Of a stretch of DNA of 64,000 nucleotides, positions 44,068-52,926 are shown piece after piece. The stretch is from Gracilimonas amylolytica (GTDB lineage Bacteria > Bacteroidota > Rhodothermia > Balneolales > Balneolaceae), in the NCBI RefSeq assembly GCF_002911695.1, contig NZ_PQBS01000010.1, positions 186,001-250,000 on the forward strand. Direction: 5' to 3'. Position numbers and translations under genes: made by a program. Below the pieces are notes generated by a model. The model did no database searches and was not told the origin of the DNA. It saw only the letters and a program-made list of their open reading frames with translations. Numbering within the stretch: the first letter of the stretch is position 1; every line of letters begins with the position of its first letter.

Positions 44068-44799
44068 TTAATTTTCTTCGGTTTGATCCGCGGAGGCTGT
44101 TGAGCCAGCGTTTCCTGTATATTCTTTCAGGAATGGAATATAAGCCTGCAGGTTATCTGCGATCATTGCTTCCACACCATCGGATGTAATGGTACCGCCA
44201 CTGATCCCGTCTACTTCATTGGCTTCATTGGCATCTCCTTTTCTCACATCAATGCCCACCAAATTACCATCATCACCCAGGATCTCTTTGCCCTTGAACT
44301 GATTTTGTAAAGCATCGGTGTTGATCTCAGCACCCAAACCCGGTGTCTCAGCCTGGTGATCAAATACGGCTCCGTATATTGTGGACAGGTCCTCTTGCAG
44401 TGAGATATATCCCCAGATCGGGCCCCAAAGTCCGGTTCCTCTTAATGGAATGATATAAAAGGTTTCCCCTTCTTTATCAGCTACGTAAAGAGGAGCCTGA
44501 CGCTCAGAGATCGGTTTACGGATCTCTTTCGCCATATCAATGTTAAAGGCATCTCCTTCAATTTGCTCGTTGTTTTGGAGCAGTAACTGACTGGTGATGT
44601 AATCATTATATACTTCAGCCGCTTCTTCACGGGTCTTCTCCACTTCTATGGAGCGCAGAATACTCTGCATCTTTTCCATTTCGACATTTCTGTCCTGAAG
44701 TGGTTTTAACTGCGTTGCAGCAAATGATAACAGGGCTGCTACCACAACCACCATCACCGCCGCAAACATAAATGTGTAACTGTTCTTATTTACGTCCAT
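44068..44799 (-). CDS. nqrC: Na+-NQR subunit C (covalent FMN)
   Basis: 243 residues. One N-terminal helix (FAAVMVVVVAALLSFAATQL) and a periplasmic domain with GTGLWGPIWGYI, ETPGLGAEI and the flavinylation motif DGISGGT, where T203 should carry FMN. The motif has Gly in place of the usual Ala (SGAT). ApbE, encoded at 40254, is the enzyme for this linkage. Confidence 0.95.
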   Translation of the reverse strand: MDVNKNSYTFMFAAVMVVVVAALLSFAATQLKPLQDRNVEMEKMQSILRSIEVEKTREEAAEVYNDYITSQLLLQNNEQIEGDAFNIDMAKEIRKPISERQAPLYVADKEGETFYIIPLRGTGLWGPIWGYISLQEDLSTIYGAVFDHQAETPGLGAEINTDALQNQFKGKEILGDDGNLVGIDVRKGDANEANEVDGISGGTITSDGVEAMIADNLQAYIPFLKEYTGNAGSTASADQTEEN

Positions 44800-44804
44800 C
44801 GGAA

Positions 44805-45995
44805 TTAACCCTCAGCAGTTTTTAAAGTTCTTTTTTGACGTCTCTTAATGTTCGCCTGTAATACATAGTGGTCGACCAACGGTGCCATCGTGTTCATAAA
44901 CAGAATGGCCAACATCACGCCTTCCGGATAGGCCGGGTTAAAGACGCGGATCATAATAGCCAGGAATCCGATGAGGAATCCGTAGATCCACTTTCCGGTA
45001 TTGGTGCGGGCACCGGTAACCGGGTCAGTTGCCATAAAGACAATACCAAAGGCAAATCCTCCTACGATCAGCTGCTCCCAGAAAGGGACTGCCATAAATT
45101 GTTGTTGTACTTCTGTGATCGCATAAGGGGCTACAGCATTAAAAATAAGTCCCATTGCAGCACCACCGGCTAATGCACTCAACATAATCCTCCAGCTTCC
45201 GATGCCGGTAAAGATCAGTAAGCCGGCTCCGATCAATATCATGATCACAGAGGTCTCCCCAACTGAGCCCGGTATGGTTCCTATAAATGCCTGCATAGCT
45301 GAATAAGAGGTTGAACCGGTTGTTGCAAGTTCACCAAGAATGGTTGCCCCTGAAAAGCCATCCACAACGGACTGCCCTTCACTTACGGAAGTATTGATCC
45401 ACACGCTGTCACCTGACATATATGCCGGGTAAGCAAAGAATGCAAAGGCGCGCGCGATCAGCGCCGGGTTAAAGATGTTCATCCCGGTTCCACCAAACAC
45501 CTCTTTACCGATCACAACGGCAAAGGCTGCTGAAAGTCCAAGCATCCATAGCGGAAGGTCAACCGGCATGATCAGCGGTATCAACATACCGGTCACGAGG
45601 TATCCCTCATTGATCTGATGCCCTTTGACGACACAGAACAGGAACTCAACACCGAGTCCAACTCCATATGACACCACGACCATCGGCAACACTTTAATGG
45701 CACCGAACAGGAATTCCTGCATAAAGGTGGCATCCATGCCTAAGGCTATGTAATGCTGATATCCCACGTTCCACATCCCGAACAAGAGCGCCGGAATTAG
45801 GGCCATGATCACCGTATTCATGGTTCGTTTCAGATCTATTCCATCCCTGATATGGGCACCGCTGCTTGCGGTTTTGCCCGGAACGAACAGAAAGGTTTCG
45901 AAACCATCGTATACCGGCCAGAGCTTTTCAAACTTTCCGCCCTCTTCAAAGGTGGGCTTAACGTTTTTCTCTAAAAAATTGTGTAATGCTTTCAT
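44805..45995 (-). CDS. nqrB: Na+-NQR subunit B (covalent FMN)
   Basis: 396 residues with about ten membrane helices. The flavinylation motif is VDGFSGAT with T218. Blocks such as FGGTGMNIFNPALIARAFAFFAYP and FMATDPVTGARTNTGKWIYGFLIG are family hallmarks. It carries part of the sodium path and the FMN/riboflavin sites. Five bases separate it from nqrC. Confidence 0.96.
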   Translation of the reverse strand: MKALHNFLEKNVKPTFEEGGKFEKLWPVYDGFETFLFVPGKTASSGAHIRDGIDLKRTMNTVIMALIPALLFGMWNVGYQHYIALGMDATFMQEFLFGAIKVLPMVVVSYGVGLGVEFLFCVVKGHQINEGYLVTGMLIPLIMPVDLPLWMLGLSAAFAVVIGKEVFGGTGMNIFNPALIARAFAFFAYPAYMSGDSVWINTSVSEGQSVVDGFSGATILGELATTGSTSYSAMQAFIGTIPGSVGETSVIMILIGAGLLIFTGIGSWRIMLSALAGGAAMGLIFNAVAPYAITEVQQQFMAVPFWEQLIVGGFAFGIVFMATDPVTGARTNTGKWIYGFLIGFLAIMIRVFNPAYPEGVMLAILFMNTMAPLVDHYVLQANIKRRQKRTLKTAEG

Positions 45996-46032
45996 CCGTT
46001 ACTTCTGTATAACTTCGCTTATTATAAAATCA

Positions 46033-47394
46033 CTAACCTAATTCTTTACGCATCATATCGAGACCTTCCCGAAGTATGCTTTGAACCGGCATTTTGGAGG
46101 TACATACCACTTCACAAAGTGCCATATCTTCTTCAACCACTTCGTAAATACCCAGGTTTTCCATTCTTTCGATATCCTGTGTGATCACTGCTTTTAACAG
46201 CTGAACCGGATAGATATCAAATGGAAATACCTGCTCGTACTCACCGGATACTACAAATGCTCTTCGTTCACCGTGAGTATTGGTATCCAATTCGTATTTT
46301 TTATCTCCAAATTTCCTTTGAATCCATGACGGGAGCGTACGCGAAATGCTGAACTTATCTGTTTTCGGCAATAGCCAGCCAAACAGCTCGGGTTCATCAC
46401 CTTCCGGTATTACAGTTATCTGTCGCTCGTATATACTTAGGTAACCTTCATCATCCAGCTTGGTACCCGTAAGTACGTTACCTGAAATAATGCGATTCTT
46501 GCCTTCGGTCATGTTTCCTTTCACAAAATTGGCAACCGGGGCTCCAATGATCGTGTTGTGATACTTTCTGTCTTTTACCTCAGAGCCTGTTACCGCAACC
46601 CGGATCCTTGCATCAAATTTTCCTTCAAGGAATAACCGGCCAATGATCGCCACGTGTTCAGGGTTGACCGTCCATACAGTCTCGCCGCGATTGATCGGAT
46701 CAACCTGCGCGATCTGAACACCGACCACTCCGGCAGGATGCGGCCCATCATATTTGGTAATGGTCACCCCTTCTGCATTGGCAAGCACGGGACTCGGTGT
46801 CTCACGAGCGCTCAATCCTAAGTGGATCTTTCCATCTGTCAGTTTTTTAAGAGCATTGATCCCTGCCTGAAATTCTTTTTCCAGGCCTTCCATCAACAGA
46901 GACATGTCCGGCGCAAGTGGTGCAGAATCAAATCCGGAGATGAATATAGCTTTTGGAGTTTTCTCAGGATCAGCGACTACATTATAAGGGCGCTGCTTCA
47001 GGAATGGCCAGCAACCGGAAGCGGTCATTTTTTCGACAATATCTTCCCGGTCAAGCGTATTTGGATCCGCTGCACCAAAATCTTCGTAGTCAATATTTTC
47101 ATCAGCGATCACACGGATCTCAAGGAGCCTTCTCTTTGCTCCGCGCACCACCTGTGCCACTTCACCGCTTACCGTAGAGCAAAACTTGACCTGCTCGCTG
47201 TCTTTATGGTATAGCAGTGGGGTTCCGGCTTTTACTTCATCACCTTCTTTTACGACGGGCTTGAACCGGACACCATTAAAATCTACAGGTTTGATCGCGA
47301 TCGTTTTTACGGACTTATCCGGAGCAAATTCTTTATCAGCTTCACCAACAAGCTTGATATCAACTCCGCGCTTAATCTTTTTCACATCAGACAT
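46033..47394 (-). CDS. nqrA: Na+-NQR subunit A
   Basis: 453 residues, soluble. The start MSDVKKIKRGVDIKLVGEAD and blocks VKAGTPLLYHKDSEQVKFCSTVSGEV and TVWTVNPEHVAIIGRLF are typical. It binds ubiquinone on the cytoplasmic face. First gene of the operon; the promoter must lie in 47395-47643. Confidence 0.95.
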   Translation of the reverse strand: MSDVKKIKRGVDIKLVGEADKEFAPDKSVKTIAIKPVDFNGVRFKPVVKEGDEVKAGTPLLYHKDSEQVKFCSTVSGEVAQVVRGAKRRLLEIRVIADENIDYEDFGAADPNTLDREDIVEKMTASGCWPFLKQRPYNVVADPEKTPKAIFISGFDSAPLAPDMSLLMEGLEKEFQAGINALKKLTDGKIHLGLSARETPSPVLANAEGVTITKYDGPHPAGVVGVQIAQVDPINRGETVWTVNPEHVAIIGRLFLEGKFDARIRVAVTGSEVKDRKYHNTIIGAPVANFVKGNMTEGKNRIISGNVLTGTKLDDEGYLSIYERQITVIPEGDEPELFGWLLPKTDKFSISRTLPSWIQRKFGDKKYELDTNTHGERRAFVVSGEYEQVFPFDIYPVQLLKAVITQDIERMENLGIYEVVEEDMALCEVVCTSKMPVQSILREGLDMMRKELG

Positions 47395-47643
47395 TTATAA
47401 TTCAAATAATCGATTAATTGAAAATGGAATTGAGATAAAAACTATCTCCCTTCATGAATTAGTCTCTAACAAACAATACTTGCTTAATGAAACAAGGGCA
47501 GAAAGGTACTTAATTTTTAAACTCATTTCGAGTAAAAAACACAATTACTTTACAGTAATTTACGGCCAGGCAGAATCATGCAGGCTACTCTTAAAAAATT
47601 ATCAGCGGGAAGCTATCCCTCTAACATGAAGAGTACGTTAAGT
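47395..47643. other. Gap between nqrA and queA with coding-like plus-strand remnant
   Basis: It contains the leader and promoter of nqrA. On the plus strand 47395-47629 an open frame reads IEIKTISLHELVSNKQYLLN ... HNYFTVIYGQAESCRLLL, which looks protein-like, but the only ATG for it lies far inside nqrA antisense. It may be a 5'-truncated gene remnant or chance. Confidence 0.3.
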
Positions 47644-48645
47644 CTATAAAATTAGCATGGCGTCTCCAAATGAGTAAAACCGATATTCATTTTCAATAGC
47701 ATGCTTATACACTTTTTTCATTTCATCAAACCCCATGAATGCCGATACCAGCATAAGCAACGTACTTTTGGGAAGGTGAAAGTTGGTTATGAGCGCGTCC
47801 ACGGCCTTGAAGTCATATCCAGGTGTAATAAAGATATCTGTATCCATCGACCGCGGCTCAAAGTGACGCTGTTCATCAGAAGCGGTTTCCAATACCCGAA
47901 CACTGGTGGTACCTACAGCCGTGATGTGTTCTGCCTTGTTCAAAGTTTTGCATTGCTCCTCTTCAAGCTGAAACCACTCGCTGTGCATCTTATGCTCTGA
48001 AATGTCTTCTGTCTTTACCGGAGCGAAGGTTCCAAGCCCTACATGAAGAGTCACTTCTATTTTGGCAATACCCTGATCATCGAGCTTTTTTAGCAGTGGA
48101 TCTGTAAAGTGAAGTCCGGCCGTTGGAGCCGCTTTACTGCCAAGGTCTTTGGCATATACGGTTTGGTATTCGCCTGACAGGGATTCATCCTGATCGATAT
48201 ATGGTGGAAAGGGCGTGTGCTTAAAGGGCTCAAGCCTTGGGTCATCCAGGTCGCAGGAAAGCTCAATGGTTCGCAACCCATCGTCTGCAACATGGGTTAC
48301 AGTTGCTGTGACTCCTTCAGCCAGCTTTACCGTTTTACCGGCTTTGAATTTCTTACCGGGCCTTACCAGCGCCTCAACCATTCTGTTATTGCGGGCAGAG
48401 GTCACAAAAATTTCTTTTTTGCCCTCATCAAATAGCAGGCGGCATTTTTCGACCTTGCTGTTGTTAACCACAAGATTGGTATGATCAGGCAGGTAATTAC
48501 CAATATTATAGAAATGATCGTCTGTGATCTTTCCGGTTTCCCGGTCATACACCAACAATCGGGCATGGTCTCTTGGGTTGGCGGGAGATTGAGCGATCAG
48601 CTTTTCGGGTAGATCGAAGTCAAAATCAGATAGGGTATAATTCAT
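47644..48645 (-). CDS. queA: S-adenosylmethionine:tRNA ribosyltransferase-isomerase
   Basis: 333 residues. It starts MNYTLSDFDFDLPEKLIAQ, with HARLLVYDR, LVVNNSKVEKCRLLF, KAAPTAGLHFTD and VTLHVGLGTFAPVK, all hallmark blocks. It makes epoxyqueuosine in tRNA from SAM and preQ1-modified tRNA. It heads the gap before the lipoprotein gene by only 15 bases, so it is likely co-transcribed with dxs. Confidence 0.95.
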   Translation of the reverse strand: MNYTLSDFDFDLPEKLIAQSPANPRDHARLLVYDRETGKITDDHFYNIGNYLPDHTNLVVNNSKVEKCRLLFDEGKKEIFVTSARNNRMVEALVRPGKKFKAGKTVKLAEGVTATVTHVADDGLRTIELSCDLDDPRLEPFKHTPFPPYIDQDESLSGEYQTVYAKDLGSKAAPTAGLHFTDPLLKKLDDQGIAKIEVTLHVGLGTFAPVKTEDISEHKMHSEWFQLEEEQCKTLNKAEHITAVGTTSVRVLETASDEQRHFEPRSMDTDIFITPGYDFKAVDALITNFHLPKSTLLMLVSAFMGFDEMKKVYKHAIENEYRFYSFGDAMLIL

Positions 48646-48660
48646 GTAATCGTAAAACGT

Positions 48661-49320
48661 TTAGGGAAGCGAGATCTCAAAGAAGTTATCCTGATTGGGC
48701 GGAACTCTAACTTTGCGGGTTTTCACAAGTACGCTATCAACCACAATATTGAATTCCAGGCTGTCAGATACCACAAATTCACTGTTGTCTGATGTGAGGA
48801 AATCCAGTCCAAATGCCAGCATGTTAGGGTTGATAAAGAACTCACCATCAGCATTGGTGGTGGTAATCGGTTCCGACTGGTTCAACAGGGAATCGGATTT
48901 ACTGGTAAATAACAATTGATAGGGGCTGTCACCGCCCGGCGTCACGATCTCAAATACGTAAATGCCATTGCTAAGCAGTTCGGCCGGGATGGTCACCGTA
49001 TGTTCACCGGAATCCAGCTCGGCAGTGTAAAAATTAGATAGCAAAGAATCTGCCCGATAACGGTACAGGTTGCCATTGAACTCACCTGAAGATGTGGAAT
49101 TAAAGCTAAACTCATACCCCTCATCAACATTCTGTGGTGAAAAAACATCATCAGGGGTGTAGAAGTTTTTGATGTGGATCTCTGCTCCCTGAACCGGTCC
49201 GTTTTCATCTACCACTACGCCCTGTACGGGACGATAAATGTCCGGTTGTGAATCATTCAGGCATCCTGTTAGAATAAATGCCGTAACTAAAAACGCTATA
49301 CTTAAATTTCTGATACTCAA
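48661..49320 (-). CDS. Lipoprotein with carboxypeptidase-regulatory-like domain
   Basis: 219 residues from a TTG start that overlaps the dxs stop (TTGA). A lipoprotein signal (LVTAFILTGC) is followed by VQGVVVDENGPVQGAEIHIKNF, the pattern of a regulatory-like Ig fold, then beta-rich sequence (GEHTVTIPAELLSNGIYVFEIV) similar to secretion-tail or FlgD-like folds. Function unknown. The coupling to dxs appears to be only positional. Confidence 0.65.
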   Translation of the reverse strand: MSIRNLSIAFLVTAFILTGCLNDSQPDIYRPVQGVVVDENGPVQGAEIHIKNFYTPDDVFSPQNVDEGYEFSFNSTSSGEFNGNLYRYRADSLLSNFYTAELDSGEHTVTIPAELLSNGIYVFEIVTPGGDSPYQLLFTSKSDSLLNQSEPITTTNADGEFFINPNMLAFGLDFLTSDNSEFVVSDSLEFNIVVDSVLVKTRKVRVPPNQDNFFEISLP

Positions 49321-51245
49321 ACTTTGATCTCTTTTTGATGGTAATATGTTCTGATCGTTTCGGTCAACCCCTGAACTCCTATTCCTATCTCATCATGAAG
49401 TTCTTCCTGGGTACCGTGTTCTACTATACGATCCGGAACGCCCATTATTTTAAGGGTCGGGCTGTCTGACTTTTCAGCTATATACTCAGCCACCGCACTT
49501 CCAAATCCTCCCATTTTTGCACCATCTTCCAGCGTGATGATATGATCGTATGCTTCACAGACTTTGTCTATCAACTCTGCATCCAGTGGTTTGGCGAATC
49601 GCATGTCATAGTGCCCGATCCGGATTCCTTCCTGTTCAAGTTTTTCGGAAGCCTGAGTCACATATTTACCGATAGGACCAAAACTGAGCACCGCAACTTC
49701 ATCACCCTGTTTCAATTCGATGCCTTTTCCGATCGCCATTTCATTAAATCCCTCGGCCTTCATTCCGGTTGCCCGCCCCCTTGGATATCGAATAGCCCAG
49801 GATCCTTCCGTGAAATTTGAAGCCGTAAACATCATATCCCTCAGGTCCTGTTCGTTGAGCGGAGATGATATCACCATATTAGGGATCGTTCGCATAAAGG
49901 CCACGTCATATAATCCATGGTGCGTCGGCCCATCGGCTCCCACCAAACCGGCCCGGTCTATACAAAACACAACGGGTAATTTCTGAATGGCAACATCGTG
50001 GACGAGCTGATCATAGCCTCGCTGCAGGAATGAGGAATAGATCGCACAAAATGGTTTTTTGCCTTCCGCAGCTAATCCTGCCGCAAAGGTTACAGCGTGC
50101 TGCTCTGCAATACCTACATCAAATGCGCGCTCAGGGAACGCCTTCATCATAGGCAACAAGCTGGATCCGCTGGGCATGGCCGGCGTCATACTGACGATCT
50201 CTTCATCCTGCTCAGCCAGCTCCACCAGGGCTTCACCAAATACATCCTGATATTTAGGTGCCGGCTGTATCGTAGCAGAAACGGGTTTGGCCAATGATTT
50301 TCCGGTGATCTTATCAAACGGACTGCTGGAGGCATGCCATTTGGTTTGTTCCTTTTCGGCCGGACCAAAGCCCTTTCCTTTCACCGTCACAATATGCAAC
50401 AGTTTGGGGCCTTTAACTTCTTTCAGGTCTTCAAGGATCGATCTCAATCCTTCCACATCATGCCCATCGGTCGGCCCATAGTACTTGAAGCCAAGGGCCC
50501 GGAAAAGCCCGCCCGGTGTAAGGGCAGCCGTAACGGCATTTTCGAGTTTTGAGGCCACCTTCCGCATTTTTTCACCGGCCGATTTGAAATGACCGAGCAT
50601 GTCGTAGATCTCATCCCTCATCTTGTTGAAGGTCCTACTGGTCGTAATATCTGCCAGGTATTCCTTCAAAGCCCCCACATTGGGGTCAATGGACATGTTG
50701 TTATCATTCAGGATCACCAGAATATCACTGTTCATAGCGCCGGCATTGTTCATGGCTTCAAAAGCCAGGCCGGCAGTCATGGCGCCGTCACCGATCACCG
50801 CCACAACTTTTTTATCGGACTGATCCAGGTCTCTTGCCACAGCCATTCCCAAAGCGGCTGAAATGGAGGTACTGGAATGACCCACTCCAAAGGTATCATA
50901 CTCACTTTCCGATCGTTTTGGGAAACCCGACAATCCCCCATATTGGCGGTTCGTATGAAACTGATCTCTTCGACCGGTCAGGATCTTATGCCCGTATGCC
51001 TGATGCCCTACATCCCATACCAAAAGATCTTTGGGAGTATCGTACACGTAATGCAGTGCTGTGGTAAGTTCAACTACTCCAAGACTGGCTCCAAAATGTC
51101 CGCCATTTACTGAAACCTGGTCGATGATATATTGCCGAAGTTCGTCGCAGACATCCTGCAACTGTTCAGGATTTAATTTTTTTAGATCGGCAGGAGAATC
51201 AATGCTCGCAAGCAGTGTTCCCGGCTTCGGCTGTAAGCTCTCCAT
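49317..51245 (-). CDS. dxs: 1-deoxy-D-xylulose-5-phosphate synthase
   Basis: 642 residues, usual length. The thiamine-diphosphate motif is GDGAMTAGLAFEAMNNAG to LNDNNMSI, with GHQAYGHKILTGR near the start and GIAEQHAVTFAAGLA and DRAGLVGADGPTHHG in the transketolase domain. It makes the first intermediate of the MEP isoprenoid pathway from pyruvate and glyceraldehyde 3-phosphate. 16 bases after xseB. Confidence 0.96.
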   Translation of the reverse strand: MESLQPKPGTLLASIDSPADLKKLNPEQLQDVCDELRQYIIDQVSVNGGHFGASLGVVELTTALHYVYDTPKDLLVWDVGHQAYGHKILTGRRDQFHTNRQYGGLSGFPKRSESEYDTFGVGHSSTSISAALGMAVARDLDQSDKKVVAVIGDGAMTAGLAFEAMNNAGAMNSDILVILNDNNMSIDPNVGALKEYLADITTSRTFNKMRDEIYDMLGHFKSAGEKMRKVASKLENAVTAALTPGGLFRALGFKYYGPTDGHDVEGLRSILEDLKEVKGPKLLHIVTVKGKGFGPAEKEQTKWHASSSPFDKITGKSLAKPVSATIQPAPKYQDVFGEALVELAEQDEEIVSMTPAMPSGSSLLPMMKAFPERAFDVGIAEQHAVTFAAGLAAEGKKPFCAIYSSFLQRGYDQLVHDVAIQKLPVVFCIDRAGLVGADGPTHHGLYDVAFMRTIPNMVISSPLNEQDLRDMMFTASNFTEGSWAIRYPRGRATGMKAEGFNEMAIGKGIELKQGDEVAVLSFGPIGKYVTQASEKLEQEGIRIGHYDMRFAKPLDAELIDKVCEAYDHIITLEDGAKMGGFGSAVAEYIAEKSDSPTLKIMGVPDRIVEHGTQEELHDEIGIGVQGLTETIRTYYHQKEIKV

Positions 51246-51261
51246 AATGTCTCATTTGAAA

Positions 51262-51465
51262 TTATTGGGTATCAGCTTCGTTCACTTGTTCGATTCGCAG
51301 TTCAGCTTGTTCCAATATCTCGGTGCAGAACCGAGACATTTTGACTCCCTCTTCATACAATTTAACGGAGTCTTCAAGTGTGATCTCCTCATTTTCAAGC
51401 TCTTCAACTATGCTTTCCAGCTTCTTTAAAGCTTCTTCAAAGCTTGGTCGTTCCTGATCAGCCAT
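51262..51465 (-). CDS. xseB: Exodeoxyribonuclease VII small subunit
   Basis: 67 residues. FEEALKKLESIVEELENEEI and LEDSVKLYEEGVKM match the XseB signature. It joins the large subunit XseA, which is not in the window. The position just ahead of dxs is common in bacteria. Confidence 0.92.
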   Translation of the reverse strand: MADQERPSFEEALKKLESIVEELENEEITLEDSVKLYEEGVKMSRFCTEILEQAELRIEQVNEADTQ

Positions 51466-51592
51466 TAAGTTCTTTTGGTGCGTTTATGTAATTATTTCTT
51501 CTGCCCTAATAATACCGGTTATTTCCCAAAAAGACATGCATTAAAGCTTACTTGCCGGTATCAGAAAACGCACTCCTGAATTGAACTTTAAA

Positions 51593-52834
51593 TCACTCCG
51601 ATATCTGAAAAGGCAATCGGTTAAAGACCATGTGCCCGTTACTCATAACGAGGATCACATCCTGTGTTGCCTTCATATCCTCTATCGGATTACTGTTCAA
51701 CACCACCAGGTCTGCCTCATATCCGGGCGCTAATTGACCTGTTTCGTCCTGAATTCTAAGTAACTCAGCCGCTACCGTTGTAGCACTGCGAATGGCTTCA
51801 TACGGGGTGAAACCCAGTTCTACAAAAAAGGTCATTTCATGACTTATCCGGGTGAGGCTGTTTGGGCCATAACCGGTGTCAGCCCCAGTCACGATCTTCA
51901 CTCCTTTTTCGCGGGCGCGTTGTACCGTATTACCCAGCTCCGGTAGCATATGGCGACCTCTGTTTCTCAGGATCGGATTATCGTAGTCACCACCCGGCTG
52001 GGTCAGGTCATACACCGTACTGTAAGTTGGCACAAAAAAGGTTCCTTTCTGCACCATCAGGTCAAGGGTTCTATCACTCAGGTATGTTCCGTGTTCAATA
52101 CTTCTGGCGCCGGCACTCACAGCTGCATAAGATCCTTCATCACCGTGACCGTGAATCTGAATAGGTACATCATATTTTGCAGCTTCTTCTACCACGATCC
52201 GGAGCTGCTCATCGGTATAGGTCTGTTTTCTTGGATCGGTATTGGGCAAGCCGGCTCTTTCCGTGCCCCGTGTTTTGATAAATTCCGCACCCCGGTCCAC
52301 ATTGATCTGAACTAATTTCCGAAGGGCTTCTTCTGAGGTCACACCTCCTGAAAGCTCAGCGAGCCTTGGATCGGCTAAAATGGATTCCCCCAGATCAGGC
52401 GTGACAAATACACCGGCCGGGATCATATCCGGCCCCGGAATATAATTTTCATCAACCAGGTTCTTGATGGATACATCCTGAAAGTAGGGTACACTTGAGC
52501 TCCGAACGGTGGTTACTCCGGATCTGAGAGCCCGGTCAGCGGATGATAATGAATTCAAGTGCGTATGAGCATCAATAAAACCTGACATCACATACTTCCC
52601 TTCCAGATCAACAACCTCATAATCTGACGGGATGGTACTGCCTCTTTGCAGAATGCTTTCGATCTTACCTTCTGAGATCAGGATGGTGGAATTTCTGAAG
52701 ATCTGTTCAGCTTCCTGATCGATGATGTTACCGTTAGTGAGGGCATACTTGTTATGCGTCAATTTAGACTGAGCATGTGAGTGGGCAGTCATTAAAATGG
52801 AACAAATCGTGAGGAGTAGAAACGAGCGGATCAT
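51593..52834 (-). CDS. Exported amidohydrolase family protein
   Basis: 413 residues with signal peptide (LLLTICSILMTAHSHAQ). Metal-site motifs are GFIDAHTHLNS, a Lys region (AEFIKTRG), IQIHGHGDEG, ARSIEHGTYLSD and VTGADTGYGPN, then the closing strand block GYEADLVVLNSNPIEDM. It belongs to the imidazolonepropionase/dipeptidase-like branch and acts in the periplasm or outside. The substrate is unknown. Confidence 0.85.
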   Translation of the reverse strand: MIRSFLLLTICSILMTAHSHAQSKLTHNKYALTNGNIIDQEAEQIFRNSTILISEGKIESILQRGSTIPSDYEVVDLEGKYVMSGFIDAHTHLNSLSSADRALRSGVTTVRSSSVPYFQDVSIKNLVDENYIPGPDMIPAGVFVTPDLGESILADPRLAELSGGVTSEEALRKLVQINVDRGAEFIKTRGTERAGLPNTDPRKQTYTDEQLRIVVEEAAKYDVPIQIHGHGDEGSYAAVSAGARSIEHGTYLSDRTLDLMVQKGTFFVPTYSTVYDLTQPGGDYDNPILRNRGRHMLPELGNTVQRAREKGVKIVTGADTGYGPNSLTRISHEMTFFVELGFTPYEAIRSATTVAAELLRIQDETGQLAPGYEADLVVLNSNPIEDMKATQDVILVMSNGHMVFNRLPFQISE

Positions 52835-52926
52835 GCAAGAATAGGCTTAATTTAGAGTTTCGCCTATTATAGTAAAAGTAGAACAGGAATCCATTTACCG
52901 GGTCATGCAAAAACTTTCTTTAACAA

